Shown: piece by piece, positions 27,911-38,243 of the stretch
Numbering within the stretch: the first letter of the stretch is position 1
Layout: each line of letters starts with the position of its first letter
NCBI GenBank assembly: GCA_900319905.1
Contig: ONQB01000018.1
Location: 1-64,000 of the forward strand
Length of the DNA: 64,000 bases
From: an uncultured Prevotella sp.
GTDB taxonomy: Bacteria > Bacteroidota > Bacteroidia > Bacteroidales > Bacteroidaceae
Direction of reading: 5' to 3'
Position numbers and translations under genes: made by a program
The notes under the pieces: model-generated
Seen by the model: only the letters and a program-made list of their open reading frames with translations
The model's database searches: none
What the model was told of the DNA's origin: nothing

Positions 27911-28016
27911 CCTCAAATGACTGGACTTCTGAACTTCCGGACTTCTGAACTTCTCAAATCCCCGCCTCCTCAAATGACTGGACTTCTGAACTTCCGGACT
28001 TCTGAACTTCTCAAAT
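27911..28016. repeat. AAGTCC/GGACTT element, copy C, tandem duplicate
   Basis: A 49-bp sequence starting CCTCAAATGACTGGACTTCT occurs at 27911-27959 and again, identical, at 27968-28016. Each resembles the right arm of copies A, B and D, so here the element is a direct pair and not a hairpin. Confidence 0.9.
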
Positions 28017-28019
28017 TAT

Positions 28020-28326
28020 AGAACCCCCAAGGGGGTTCCGGTATCATAGCGAGGGGAAGAGGTGAGCGAAGCGAGCCTCTTCCCCTCGTGGCATGATGGG
28101 GATTGATTAAATCGCTACCCCCTTGGGGGTTGCGGCAATGTTAGGTTTCCATGTTTCATGATAATGTCTCACGGATGCGCCCTATTTAACATTACCGCAA
28201 CCCCACAAGGGGGTAGCGATTTATTGTATGCGTCATGTTACAAGGTTCGAGGGGAATCGCCTCATTCGCTGTCGCTCATTCGCTCATCCCCTCGCTATGT
28301 TGCCGGAACCCCCAAGGGGGTTCTGT
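28020..28326. repeat. ~305-bp nested inverted repeat
   Basis: Outer arms: GAACCCCCAAGGGGGTTCCGG near 28021 and CCGGAACCCCCAAGGGGGTTC near 28303. Inner arms: 28109-28143 is the near-exact complement of 28187-28221 (AAATCGCTACCCCCTTG ... ATGTTA). Inside the left half lies a perfect 13-bp stem, CGAGGGGAAGAGG (28050-28062) with CCTCTTCCCCTCG (28076-28088). The central spacer is ~43 bp. No transposase and no clear target-site duplication were seen. Confidence 0.88.
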
Positions 28327-28331
28327 TCAAT

Positions 28332-28400
28332 GACCGGCCCCTGCATGTAAAAATATGTCGAACATTTTTTGTGGGCCTCCACAAGACCGGCCCCTGCATG
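28332..28400. repeat. 16-bp direct repeat pair
   Basis: GACCGGCCCCTGCATG occurs at 28332-28347 and 28385-28400, immediately beyond the right end of the inverted repeat. Confidence 0.85.
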
Positions 28401-28611
28401 CGGCAGACTTGGCTATACGTAATTGTTAGCATGCTAAACTTGGATTATAAATATATTATATTCTGTTATTTTCTTGATATCACACGAAGTAGGTAGGAGA
28501 ATAATGCTTTGAATATATTTTACAATATGCCTTCTTGAATTTAACACTTTGTTGCGCCAAAAAGAGGCTAAAATCGAGTCGAAACCAACCCCAAAACACG
28601 ACGCTATCGCT

Positions 28612-28743
28612 CTATCGGCGTAATGCCGTTGCCTTTTCGGCGACATGCCATTGGCTTTTCAGCGTAGGGACGGCGTTTTTTCGGCGATATTCCGACCCCT
28701 TTTCGGCGATATTCCGACCCCTTTTCGGCGATATGTCGAAGGA
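28612..28743. repeat. six 22-bp tandem units, TTTTCGGCGATATTCCGACCCC type
   Basis: Units start at 28612, 28634, 28656, 28678, 28700 and 28722, always 22 bp apart. Units 4 and 5 are identical; units 1-3 and 6 are progressively diverged but keep CGGCG or CAGCG at positions 5-9. Confidence 0.88.
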
Positions 28744-29139
28744 TAAACGAACGCATTGCCAGTCATTAACTTAGTAACTGGTTAATTACCAATATGCTGC
28801 CAAAATGTTCATTAATCGGCATATTTCGAGCCAATGACCGTCTTGTTGATTTGATAGCGCTTCTCAGAGCCCTTTTAACATAAATAATTTTGACATTGCC
28901 TTTTGGCAGCTATTCACCGAATGGCAGACTGTATACATTCATGCTCTCAGCCATTATTCTTTCTTTTCAACGAATGAAACGAATTTATCGAATTTGCCTT
29001 CGGACAATGGCACTGCGGATAATGTCCGTGGAGGAGCAAGATGCTGGTGGCAGTATAGCTGATAGTTACTTTGCTTGAATACTTTGTTAAAAAAGTATTT
29101 ATCTGTTGTATGAATCAGCGCTATATGAAAATTTATTGC

Positions 29140-29147
29140 TAAATTTG
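29140..29147 (+). promoter_or_regulatory. -7 promoter box for the guaB operon
   Basis: TAAATTTG, 37 bp before the guaB ATG. Confidence 0.65.
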
Positions 29148-29172
29148 CACGCAATAAATTTCTAAATTCTAA

Positions 29173-30669
<1,497 letters not shown>

Positions 30670-30681
30670 ACAGCGGCAGAC

Positions 30682-32103
30682 ATGAAGCATATCGTTTTGA
30701 CAGGTCTGCTGTCACTGGCAGGAATCATCGTACTGGCGCAGCAGAATGACCCAGTTGTCATGCATATCAACGGTCATCCTGTGACGCGTTCGGAATTTGA
30801 GTATTCCTACAACAAGAATAACTCCGAGGGAGTCATCGACAAGAAGAGCGTGGCCGACTACGTGCCGCTCTTTGTGGCCTATCGCCTGAAGGTGGAGGCT
30901 GCCATGGATGCCCGTCTCGATACGACGCAGTCGTTCCAGCGTGAGTTTGCATCCTACCGTGACCAGCAGATACGTCCCGCGATGATCACCGATGCCGACG
31001 TTGAGGCTGCTGCCCATAAGATCTATAAGGAGACACAGGAGCGCATCGACTCTACAGGAGGCATGCTCAAGGTGGCCCATATCCTCATCCAGTTCCCGCG
31101 CAATGCCACAGACAAGGCCAAGGCTGCCGTCAAGGCCAAGGCCGACTCTCTGTATGGCGTGCTGAAGAAGGGTGGTGACTTTGCTGCCCTGGCACGCGAG
31201 TACTCGCAGGACCCTGGTTCCGCTAAGCGGGGCGGCGAGCTGTCGTGGATTGTGAAGGGACAGACCGTGAAGCCTTTTGAGGATGCCGCGTGGGCGCTGA
31301 AAGACGGTGAGATAAGCCGTCCCGTAGAGTCGCCCTTTGGCTGGCATATCATCAAACGGGAGGAGCACCAGAAGTTCTTCGACTATGCGTCGCAGCGTGA
31401 TGCCATCTATAAGTTCATGAAGATGCGCAATATCAACGAGCAGCTCATCAACCAGCGTCTCGACTCCCTTGCTAAGGCACAGGGTACGACACCCGCCAAG
31501 GTGTTGGAGGCTAAGAAGCTGGAGCTGGAGGCGAAGGACCCCAATCTGAAGTACTTGATTGCCGAGTATCACGATGGACTGTTGCTTTACGACATCGCCA
31601 ACCGTACCGTGTGGCAGAAGGCACAGCAAGACTCAGTGGGACAGATGCAGTTCTTCAAGAAGCATCGCAAGCAGTACACCTGGACGGAGCCCCGTTTCAA
31701 GGGCATCGCTTACTGCACCCGTCATCAGGACGACGTGCAGCGCGTGAAGGACGTGTTGAAGGACAAGCCCTTCAGCCAGTGGGCCGAGGTGTTGCGCAGC
31801 ACGTTCAACAACGACTCGGTGCTGCGCATCCGTGCCGAGAAAGGCCTGTTTAAGAAAGGCATGAACGCCCTTGTCGACAAGGAGATTTTTGGCAAGGACA
31901 CTACTGCGGCTCCCGTCAAGGACTATCCCTACACCGCCGTCTACGGACATGAGATCAGTGCCCCCGAGGAACTCGACGACGTGCGCGCCGACGTCATTGC
32001 CGACTACCAGAACGAGCTTGAGTCGCAATGGGTGAAAGCCCTGCGCAAGCGCTATAAGGTCGACGTTGACGAGCAGGTGCTCAAAACAGTGAATAAACAT
32101 TAA
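30682..32103 (+). CDS. periplasmic parvulin-type peptidyl-prolyl isomerase
   Basis: 473 residues. The signal peptide MKHIVLTGLLSLAGIIVLAQ is probably cut before Gln20. One parvulin domain spans ~128-225 (VAHILIQFP ... FGWHIIKREE), between an N-terminal helical SurA/PpiD-like region and a long C-terminal helical part. It probably assists folding of outer-membrane proteins. The next gene, also a parvulin chaperone, starts 3 bp after the stop, so the pair is co-translated; which of the two does the main SurA job cannot be told from sequence. Confidence 0.9.
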   Translation: MKHIVLTGLLSLAGIIVLAQQNDPVVMHINGHPVTRSEFEYSYNKNNSEGVIDKKSVADYVPLFVAYRLKVEAAMDARLDTTQSFQREFASYRDQQIRPAMITDADVEAAAHKIYKETQERIDSTGGMLKVAHILIQFPRNATDKAKAAVKAKADSLYGVLKKGGDFAALAREYSQDPGSAKRGGELSWIVKGQTVKPFEDAAWALKDGEISRPVESPFGWHIIKREEHQKFFDYASQRDAIYKFMKMRNINEQLINQRLDSLAKAQGTTPAKVLEAKKLELEAKDPNLKYLIAEYHDGLLLYDIANRTVWQKAQQDSVGQMQFFKKHRKQYTWTEPRFKGIAYCTRHQDDVQRVKDVLKDKPFSQWAEVLRSTFNNDSVLRIRAEKGLFKKGMNALVDKEIFGKDTTAAPVKDYPYTAVYGHEISAPEELDDVRADVIADYQNELESQWVKALRKRYKVDVDEQVLKTVNKH

Positions 32104-32106
32104 TCC

Positions 32107-33555
32107 ATGAAAATAAGAAAGACCACACTTACAGCGTGCGTGGTGCTGGCCCTTGCCATGACGGCAATGGCCGGCACACGTGGGCGTAGCGCCATAATGG
32201 CATCTGCCAAGCAGGACTCTGCTGTTGTTGACTCAGCCGTCAAGCAGGAGGCCCCCATACCCGAGAACAGCGTCATCGACGAGGTGATCTGGGTGGTGGG
32301 CGACGAGCCTATCCTTAAGTCGGATGTGGAGCAGATGCGCATGCAAGGACTTGCCGAGGGCATCAACTTCGGTGCTGATCCCGACTATTCCATTCCCGAG
32401 CAGTTGGCTGTGCAGAAGTTGTTTCTGCATCAGGCACAGATCGACTCCATCGAAGTGTCGGAGTCGGAAGTGTCGGAAGCCGTCAACCAGCAGATCAACC
32501 GGTGGATAGAAGCCGCCGGGTCGCAGGAGAAGCTTGAGGAATACCGCAAGGAGAGTGTCAACGACATGCGCAACGAACTGCACGACGAGTTCAAGAACCA
32601 GCAGCTCATCCAGAAGATGAAGCAGAAGCTGGTGGAGGACATCAAGGTGACGCCGGCTGACGTGCGGGCTTATTTTCGCAATCTGCCTGCCGACAGCGTG
32701 CCTTACGTGCCGACAGAGGTTGAGGTGGAGATTCTTGTCAATGCGCCTCGCATCAAACAAAGCGAGATCAACCGTGTGAAGGATGAGTTGCGTAGCTTCA
32801 CCGACCGTGTGAACAAAGGAGAGACTACATTCTCGACATTGGCACGCCTCTATTCCGAGGATCCCTTGTCAGCGCGTCAGGGTGGTGAGCTCGGCTATAC
32901 CGGCCGTGGCGTTCTCGATCCCGCCTTCGCCAATGTGGCTTTCAACCTCACCGATCCCAAGAAGATCTCGAAGATCGTGGAGTCGGAGTTTGGTTTCCAC
33001 ATCATCCAGCTCATCGACAAGCGTGGCGATAAGATCAACTGCCGCCATATCCTGCTCAAGCCGAAGGTGTCGGCCGACGAGATCTCCGATGCCGAGCACC
33101 GGCTCGACTCCATCAGCAGCGACATCCGTGCCGGTAAGTTCAGTTTCGAGGAGGCTGCGTCCTACCTCTCTGATGATAAGGATACCAAAAATAATAAAGG
33201 TCTGATGTCGAACAGTACTGCCGATGGTATGACGTCGCGTTTCCAGATGAAGGATCTGCCTACCGAGGTGGCACGTGTGGTCGACACTATGAAGGTGGGC
33301 GAGATATCGGCACCATTCGAGATGATCAACTCCAAGGGCAAGACCGTGGTCGCCGTGGTCAAGCTCAAGAGCCGCACCCTCGGACACAAGGCCTCCATTA
33401 CGGAGGACTTCCAGGTGATGAAAGACGTGGTGCTCAACAAAGAGCGCGAGAACTTCCTGCACCAATGGGTGGTCGACAAGATCAAGCATACCTATGTGCG
33501 ACTGGCCGACCGTTACCGAAACGGCAAATATGAATATCAAGGTTGGGTGAAATGA
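32107..33555 (+). CDS. surA: SurA-like periplasmic chaperone, two parvulin domains
   Basis: 482 residues. N-terminal signal (~1-22), then IDEVIWVVGDEPILKSDVE, the usual SurA N-domain opening. Two parvulin domains follow at ~199-302 (first ending FGFHIIQLIDKRG) and ~306-415 (starting CRHILLKPK). The layout equals SurA, the carrier of outer-membrane beta-barrel proteins. The stop overlaps the next start by 4 bp (ATGA). Confidence 0.9.
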   Translation: MKIRKTTLTACVVLALAMTAMAGTRGRSAIMASAKQDSAVVDSAVKQEAPIPENSVIDEVIWVVGDEPILKSDVEQMRMQGLAEGINFGADPDYSIPEQLAVQKLFLHQAQIDSIEVSESEVSEAVNQQINRWIEAAGSQEKLEEYRKESVNDMRNELHDEFKNQQLIQKMKQKLVEDIKVTPADVRAYFRNLPADSVPYVPTEVEVEILVNAPRIKQSEINRVKDELRSFTDRVNKGETTFSTLARLYSEDPLSARQGGELGYTGRGVLDPAFANVAFNLTDPKKISKIVESEFGFHIIQLIDKRGDKINCRHILLKPKVSADEISDAEHRLDSISSDIRAGKFSFEEAASYLSDDKDTKNNKGLMSNSTADGMTSRFQMKDLPTEVARVVDTMKVGEISAPFEMINSKGKTVVAVVKLKSRTLGHKASITEDFQVMKDVVLNKERENFLHQWVVDKIKHTYVRLADRYRNGKYEYQGWVK

Positions 33556-35384
33556 ATATAAGAGGCAAGGTCTCTCATTATTTTGCAGGGCATAGGATCG
33601 TCACGATGATGGTTCTATGCTTGCTTGTCCTTGGACTGCTGACTGCCGTGGCCGCTCCTCGGCAACGTGGTCGCAAGGCGGTCGTTGATGACCGCGTCTA
33701 CCTCATCCACTCCGACGTATTGAAATACGACATGATGGGGCCCAATCCCGACGCGCAGATTGCCAAGGGACATGTGGCCTTCCGTCACAAGGGTGCTACG
33801 CTGTTGTGTGACAGTGCCTATTATTTCCAGGGCACCAACTCGTTCCGTGCCTTCGGACATGTACGCTTCCGTCAGGGTGACACGTTGTCGTTGTCATGCG
33901 ACAATGCCTGGTACGACGGTCAAGGACAAATGATGGAAGCCCGTAAGAACGTGGTGCTGCGCCATCGTGGACAAGTGCTCTATACCGACAGCCTCAATTA
34001 CGACCGTCTGTACAATAATGCTTACTTCTTCCGTGGTGGCCGTCTCGTGGATGGGAAGAGCAAGCTCAGCTCTGACTGGGGTGAGTACAACACCGAGACC
34101 AAGCGGGCCGTATTCTACTATGATGTGCAACTGCACACGCCGCAGAACCGTGTGTCAACTGATACGCTCTACTACGACGCTGCCAAGTCGCTGGCTCACG
34201 TCGTGGGACTCTATACGCCCAACAAAGGACTTGGCAAGGTGGGACCGTCGATCATTGTCAACAAAGATGGAAAGGTCCATACCACCGACGCCTGGTTCAA
34301 CACAAAGACCGACCGCGCCCGGCTCTATGGCCGGTCGACCATCATTGACCAGCAACGTACCATCACCGGCGACACCTTATTTTATAATAGCAAGACGGGT
34401 GACAACCGCGGCTATGGCAATGTGGTGTATGTCGATAAGAAGAACAAGAACGAGCTGACCTGTGGAGAGGTGGTCTACAACGAGAAGACCGGTAAGGGCT
34501 TTGCCACTCGCCACGCCCTCGTCAAGGACTATTCGCAGAAAGATACTGTCTACCTGCATGCCGATACCATGCGGGTGGAGACGTTCAACATCAATACCGA
34601 CTCCGTCTACCGCAAGGTGCACTGCTACCGTAAGGTGCGCATGTACCGTGTCGACCTGCAGGCCGTGTGCGACTCGCTGGTTGGCAACAGCCGCGACTCG
34701 AGTATGACGATGTATACCGACCCTATCGCCTGGAGCGGTCCCCGACAGCTGACAGGTGAAGTCATCAAGGTGTTCTCCAATGACAGCACCATCCGTGAGG
34801 CGCGCGTGCTGGGACAGGCACTGTCTATCGAGCTGATGCCCGACAGCGTGCATTACAACCAGATTTCCTCCCGCGACATCTACTCCTATTTCATCGACGG
34901 TAACATCCGGCGGTCCGATGCCATCAGCAATGTCCGGGCCATCTATTTCCCCCAGGACAGTAAGGACAGTTCGCTCATTGGTCTCAACTACGTCGAGACC
35001 GATACCATGAGGATGTTTATCTCGCCCGAGCGCAAGCTGCAGCGCATCTGGATGCCGAAGGCCACCGGTACGCTCTATCCGATGACCCAGATACCGCCGG
35101 AAAAGAACAAGCTCGATGTCTTCCAGTGGTTTGACTATGTGCGGCCTCTCGACAAGAACGACGTGTTCAACTGGCGCGGCAAGGCCAAAGGCACGGAGAT
35201 CAAGACGATAGAGCGCCATGCGGCGCCTCTGCAGTATCTGTCGGGCGACGGGCCGGGTAGAGAAGCGGCCACTGCGGAGAGGAAGTCGTCGGGGACTTCA
35301 GGCACTGCCGCCACTAAAGTCTCGACCACCAAGAACCGTACGGCTGCCAGGAGCAGTGCCGCAAGGAAGAAAGGCAGGAAGTGA
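33552..35384 (+). CDS. OstA/LptA-like LPS transport protein
   Basis: 610 residues from ATG at 33552; an upstream TTG in frame is rejected because ATG overlaps the surA stop as ATGA. One membrane-spanning or signal segment (~19-38) precedes repeated OstA-type strands such as GHVAFRHKGATLLCDSAYY and NVVLRHRGQVLYTDSLNY, the beta-jellyroll seen in LptA and the LptD N-terminus. The C-terminus (~565-610) is Ser/Thr/Lys-rich and looks disordered. It probably carries lipopolysaccharide across the periplasm; Bacteroidota commonly encode such long OstA-like proteins. It lies next to surA, so the operon groups outer-membrane assembly genes. Confidence 0.85.
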   Translation: MNIRGKVSHYFAGHRIVTMMVLCLLVLGLLTAVAAPRQRGRKAVVDDRVYLIHSDVLKYDMMGPNPDAQIAKGHVAFRHKGATLLCDSAYYFQGTNSFRAFGHVRFRQGDTLSLSCDNAWYDGQGQMMEARKNVVLRHRGQVLYTDSLNYDRLYNNAYFFRGGRLVDGKSKLSSDWGEYNTETKRAVFYYDVQLHTPQNRVSTDTLYYDAAKSLAHVVGLYTPNKGLGKVGPSIIVNKDGKVHTTDAWFNTKTDRARLYGRSTIIDQQRTITGDTLFYNSKTGDNRGYGNVVYVDKKNKNELTCGEVVYNEKTGKGFATRHALVKDYSQKDTVYLHADTMRVETFNINTDSVYRKVHCYRKVRMYRVDLQAVCDSLVGNSRDSSMTMYTDPIAWSGPRQLTGEVIKVFSNDSTIREARVLGQALSIELMPDSVHYNQISSRDIYSYFIDGNIRRSDAISNVRAIYFPQDSKDSSLIGLNYVETDTMRMFISPERKLQRIWMPKATGTLYPMTQIPPEKNKLDVFQWFDYVRPLDKNDVFNWRGKAKGTEIKTIERHAAPLQYLSGDGPGREAATAERKSSGTSGTAATKVSTTKNRTAARSSAARKKGRK

Positions 35385-35710
35385 TGAATCTTCTTTTTCA
35401 GACACGGAAGCCACGCCGCTTCCATCATGAGCCCATCTATTACAGTGAGCGCGAGGACCGGTTGAGAAAATTGGAGGAACAGGCCCGGAAACAGTTGGCC
35501 CAGACGGCGGACCGTGATAAGGAGGAAGCCTTGAACGAGACAGACGCCTCTCAGAAAAGAGACGCTTTTGCCGACGATATCCGTGGACAGTTTCGCCACG
35601 ACCGTCGCCGTCCTTCGGGCTGTCTGCTGGGCGGACTGATGGGTACCAATATGATGGTCATTGCCCTCGTGTTGCTGCTTGTGATTTTGTTATTCTTATT
35701 GACACTTTAA
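35384..35710 (+). CDS. small C-terminally anchored membrane protein
   Basis: 108 residues. The first ~75 are strongly charged (R/K/E/D-rich, helical), and the last ~25 form one membrane segment (MMVIALVLLLVILLFLL). The start ATG shares one base with the OstA-like stop (TGATG), and mutL follows 4 bp after its stop, so it belongs to the operon. I do not recognise a family; a tail-anchored topology with a cytoplasmic charged domain is inferred. Confidence 0.8.
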   Translation: MNLLFQTRKPRRFHHEPIYYSEREDRLRKLEEQARKQLAQTADRDKEEALNETDASQKRDAFADDIRGQFRHDRRRPSGCLLGGLMGTNMMVIALVLLLVILLFLLTL

Positions 35711-35714
35711 TTGT

Positions 35715-37586
35715 ATGAGCGATATCATTCAACTTTTACCCGACTCCGTAGCCAACCAGATAGCCGCCGGTGAGGTGATTCAGCGCCCTGCCTCGGTCAT
35801 CAAGGAACTGGTTGAGAACGCGGTCGATGCCGGTGCCACACACATCGACGTGTCGGTGGTGGATGCCGGTCGCACGTCCATACAGGTCATCGACGACGGT
35901 TGTGGCATGTCGGAGACCGATGCCCGTCTGGCCTTTGAGCGTCATGCCACTTCCAAGATTACGAAGGCCGACGACCTGTTCAATCTGCACACGATGGGTT
36001 TCCGCGGAGAGGCGCTGCCGTCGATTGTCGCCGTGGCGCAGGTGGAACTCAAGACCCGACTGAAAGATGAGGAGATAGGCACCGATCTATGCATGGCCGC
36101 ATCGCGTGTGGTGTCGCAGGAGCCTTGTGCCTGTCCGGTGGGCTGCAATTTCAAGGTGGAGAACCTCTTCTTCAATGTTCCCGCACGTCGGAAGTTCTTG
36201 AAGTCGAACACTACCGAGCTCAACAATATCATCGCTGCTTTCGAGCGCATTGTGCTGGTCTATCCCAATGTGACGTTCACCCTTCACAGCAATGGCACCG
36301 AGCTGTACAACCTGCGTGCGTGTGGCCTGCGTCAGCGCATCGTCGATGTCTTCGGCAAGCGCATCAACCAGGACCTGCTGCCGGTGAAGGTCGACACATC
36401 AGTGTGCCGCATCTCCGGTTTTGTGGGTAAGCCTGAGTCGGCTAAGAAGAAAGGGCTGAAGCAGTTTTTCTTTGTCAATGGCCGCTACATGCGTCATCCT
36501 TATTTCAGCAAGGCCGTGATGTCCGTCTATGAGCGTCTTGTGCCGCAGGGCGAGCAAGTGCCTTACTTCCTTTATTTCGATGTCGACCCCAAGGACATTG
36601 ACGTCAATATCCATCCTACGAAGACCGAGATAAAGTTTGAGAACGAGCAGGCCGTGTGGCAGATTCTTTCTGCCGCCGTGCGCGATGCCGTGGGCAGTTT
36701 CAACGACGTGTCGACCATCGAGTTCGACACCGAGGGCAAGCCCGACATACCCGTCTTCAATCCGGATGGTAATTTCTCCATGCCTAAGGTGGAGTACAAC
36801 ACCCAGTACAATCCCTTCAAGACCAGTGGACCGTCCATGCCGAGCGGTGGTACGTCCTCGTCACTCAGCCGTGACTATGACTTGGCGGACAACCAGCAGA
36901 AAGTGCCCGACCAATGGGAACAACTCTACAGCGGACTGGACGAGAAGCCTTCTGAGCCCGTTCATACGGTGCTCTTCCCTGCCCAACAGGACGATGACGA
37001 CGACCCGCTGATTGAAGAGAAGTCGCCGGTGCATTACCAGTACAAGGGACGCTACATCATGACTGCAGTCAAGTCCGGTCTGATGATCATTGACCAGCAT
37101 CGTGCTCACGTGCGCATCCTCTATGAGCAGTACCTCCAGCGCTTGGGTGCCCGCAAGATGCATTCGCAGAAAGTGCTGTTCCCACAGACAGTGGAGCTGT
37201 CGGCGCAGGAGATCGTGACGCTCAGCCAACTCAAAGACGACGTGTCGGAGATGGGTTTTGAACTGACTTCGTTGGGTGGTGCCACGTATTCGGTGAATGC
37301 CATCCCCGAGGGCTTTGATGGCATCGACATTCCCGGGTTGTTGCACGACATGCTGGCTGATGCGAAGAATGAGCCTTCCTCGGCCGTCAGTCAGGTGCAT
37401 GAGACACTGGCACTGAGCCTGGCCCGTGCTGCCGCCATTCCCTATGGTCAGGTACTGGGCAATGATGAGATGGAGAAGATCATCAACAGCCTCTTCCTAT
37501 GTGAGAACGTCAACTATACGCCCGACGGCAAGTCGGTGCTGTGCATCCTCAAACAGAAAGATATCGAACAGATGTTGGGGGCGTAG
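35715..37586 (+). CDS. mutL: DNA mismatch repair protein MutL
   Basis: 623 residues. The GHKL ATPase motifs are intact: ELVENAVDA (31-39), DDGCGM (60-65) and GFRGEAL (95-101). A linker (~340-430) precedes a C-terminal dimerisation domain. In endonuclease-type MutL the C-domain carries DQHAxxExxxxE; here D460-E471 reads DQHRAHVRILYE, with the first Glu replaced by Val466, and the CPHGRP motif is absent near the end (YTPDGKS). Nicking activity is therefore doubtful. It is the last gene of the guaB operon. Confidence 0.95.
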   Translation: MSDIIQLLPDSVANQIAAGEVIQRPASVIKELVENAVDAGATHIDVSVVDAGRTSIQVIDDGCGMSETDARLAFERHATSKITKADDLFNLHTMGFRGEALPSIVAVAQVELKTRLKDEEIGTDLCMAASRVVSQEPCACPVGCNFKVENLFFNVPARRKFLKSNTTELNNIIAAFERIVLVYPNVTFTLHSNGTELYNLRACGLRQRIVDVFGKRINQDLLPVKVDTSVCRISGFVGKPESAKKKGLKQFFFVNGRYMRHPYFSKAVMSVYERLVPQGEQVPYFLYFDVDPKDIDVNIHPTKTEIKFENEQAVWQILSAAVRDAVGSFNDVSTIEFDTEGKPDIPVFNPDGNFSMPKVEYNTQYNPFKTSGPSMPSGGTSSSLSRDYDLADNQQKVPDQWEQLYSGLDEKPSEPVHTVLFPAQQDDDDDPLIEEKSPVHYQYKGRYIMTAVKSGLMIIDQHRAHVRILYEQYLQRLGARKMHSQKVLFPQTVELSAQEIVTLSQLKDDVSEMGFELTSLGGATYSVNAIPEGFDGIDIPGLLHDMLADAKNEPSSAVSQVHETLALSLARAAAIPYGQVLGNDEMEKIINSLFLCENVNYTPDGKSVLCILKQKDIEQMLGA

Positions 37587-37607
37587 CAACGGTTAGGGAA
37601 GTATATT

Positions 37608-37720
37608 GAAGTCCAGAAGTCCAGAAGTCCGGAAGTCCAGTCATTACACATGCTGATAACAGCTACGTCCAAGAGACAATTGACCGGACTTCCGGACTTC
37701 TGTACTTCTGAACTTCAAAA
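37608..37720. repeat. AAGTCC/GGACTT hairpin element, copy D
   Basis: Left arm GAAGTCCAGAAGTCCAGAAG and on to GTCCAGTCA (37608-37644); right arm TTGACCGGACTTCCGGACTT and on to 37716; spacer ~35 bp. Begins 22 bp after the mutL stop; a further partial right-arm copy extends to ~37742. Confidence 0.87.
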
Positions 37721-37866
37721 TACTTCAGCACTTCTGCACTTCTTTTTTAACGTATGAGGCATGTTTTTAAAGATGTGTACGTACACACGACTTGATTAAT
37801 GTCAAAAATATGCTAAAAAGCAGCAGAAAATGGGGTAGGCGGAGAACAACGTGTGTGATTTCATCC

Positions 37867-37874
37867 TATCTTTG
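37867..37874 (+). promoter_or_regulatory. -7 promoter box upstream of a possible small gene
   Basis: TATCTTTG, followed by GCACC. About 120 bp further on lies the reading frame at 37994. Confidence 0.55.
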
Positions 37875-37993
37875 CACCAGAAAAAGAGAAAGCAACAGAC
37901 TACAGCCTTGATGAGAATTATTGATGAGAGGACATTCATGAGGCACATAAAACAACATTAGTGTTCAGGACAACAAAAAGAAAGGAGTGAACA

Positions 37994-38083
37994 ATGCTTA
38001 TGCTAAACATGACAACAATGTGCGTAATGGCTGCGATGCTTTTAGCTGTCAAATGGATGAATGACAACCAGCCTATGGATTAG
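37994..38083 (+). CDS. possible 29-residue Met-rich membrane peptide
   Basis: A 30-codon frame starting MLMLNMTTMCVMAAMLLAV, with AAAGGAG ending 6 bp before the ATG; such a complete Shine-Dalgarno is uncommon in Bacteroidota. Eight of 29 residues are Met. Residues ~1-19 could span a membrane and the tail (KWMNDNQPMD) is polar. A promoter box lies upstream and a hairpin downstream, so it could be its own transcription unit. No family recognised; it could be chance. Confidence 0.4.
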   Translation: MLMLNMTTMCVMAAMLLAVKWMNDNQPMD

Positions 38084-38192
38084 ACGCACGAATGCGCAAG
38101 AATCGTTTGCGCAAGGAGAGACGTAAAGAACAGAATGAAAGTGAAGAAAAATTTGAGAAGAAAAATTTGAGACAGATAGTGAGCATAGAAGG

Positions 38193-38227
38193 AAAGGGCG
38201 GTTCCCAATGGTGGGGAGCCGCCCTTT
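38193..38227. terminator. hairpin between small gene and cyclophilin
   Basis: AAAGGGCGGTTCCC (38193-38206) pairs with GGGGAGCCGCCCTTT (38213-38227). It lies 17 bp beyond the cyclophilin stop and faces the plus-strand unit, so it may work in both directions; T-runs are short. Confidence 0.65.
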
Positions 38228-38243
38228 CTCATGCTTTTCCATA

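Larger units (their letters stand above)
37587..38243. other. intergenic region mutL to cyclophilin
   Basis: 657 bp. It holds an AAGTCC-family hairpin (37608-37720), a TATCTTTG promoter box (37867), a 29-codon reading frame with a strong RBS (37994) and a hairpin (38193-38227). A second, Lys/Arg/Glu-rich frame from 38092 runs through the hairpin and is not annotated. Confidence 0.75.

Noticed and set aside
28020-28326. Insertion sequence
   Set aside because: No transposase frame lies between the inverted arms and no clear target duplication was seen, so at most a non-autonomous element.
28158-28496. 112-codon frame in the recQ-guaB gap
   Set aside because: It runs through the right half of the large inverted repeat and the direct repeats; no RBS, no protein-like pattern.
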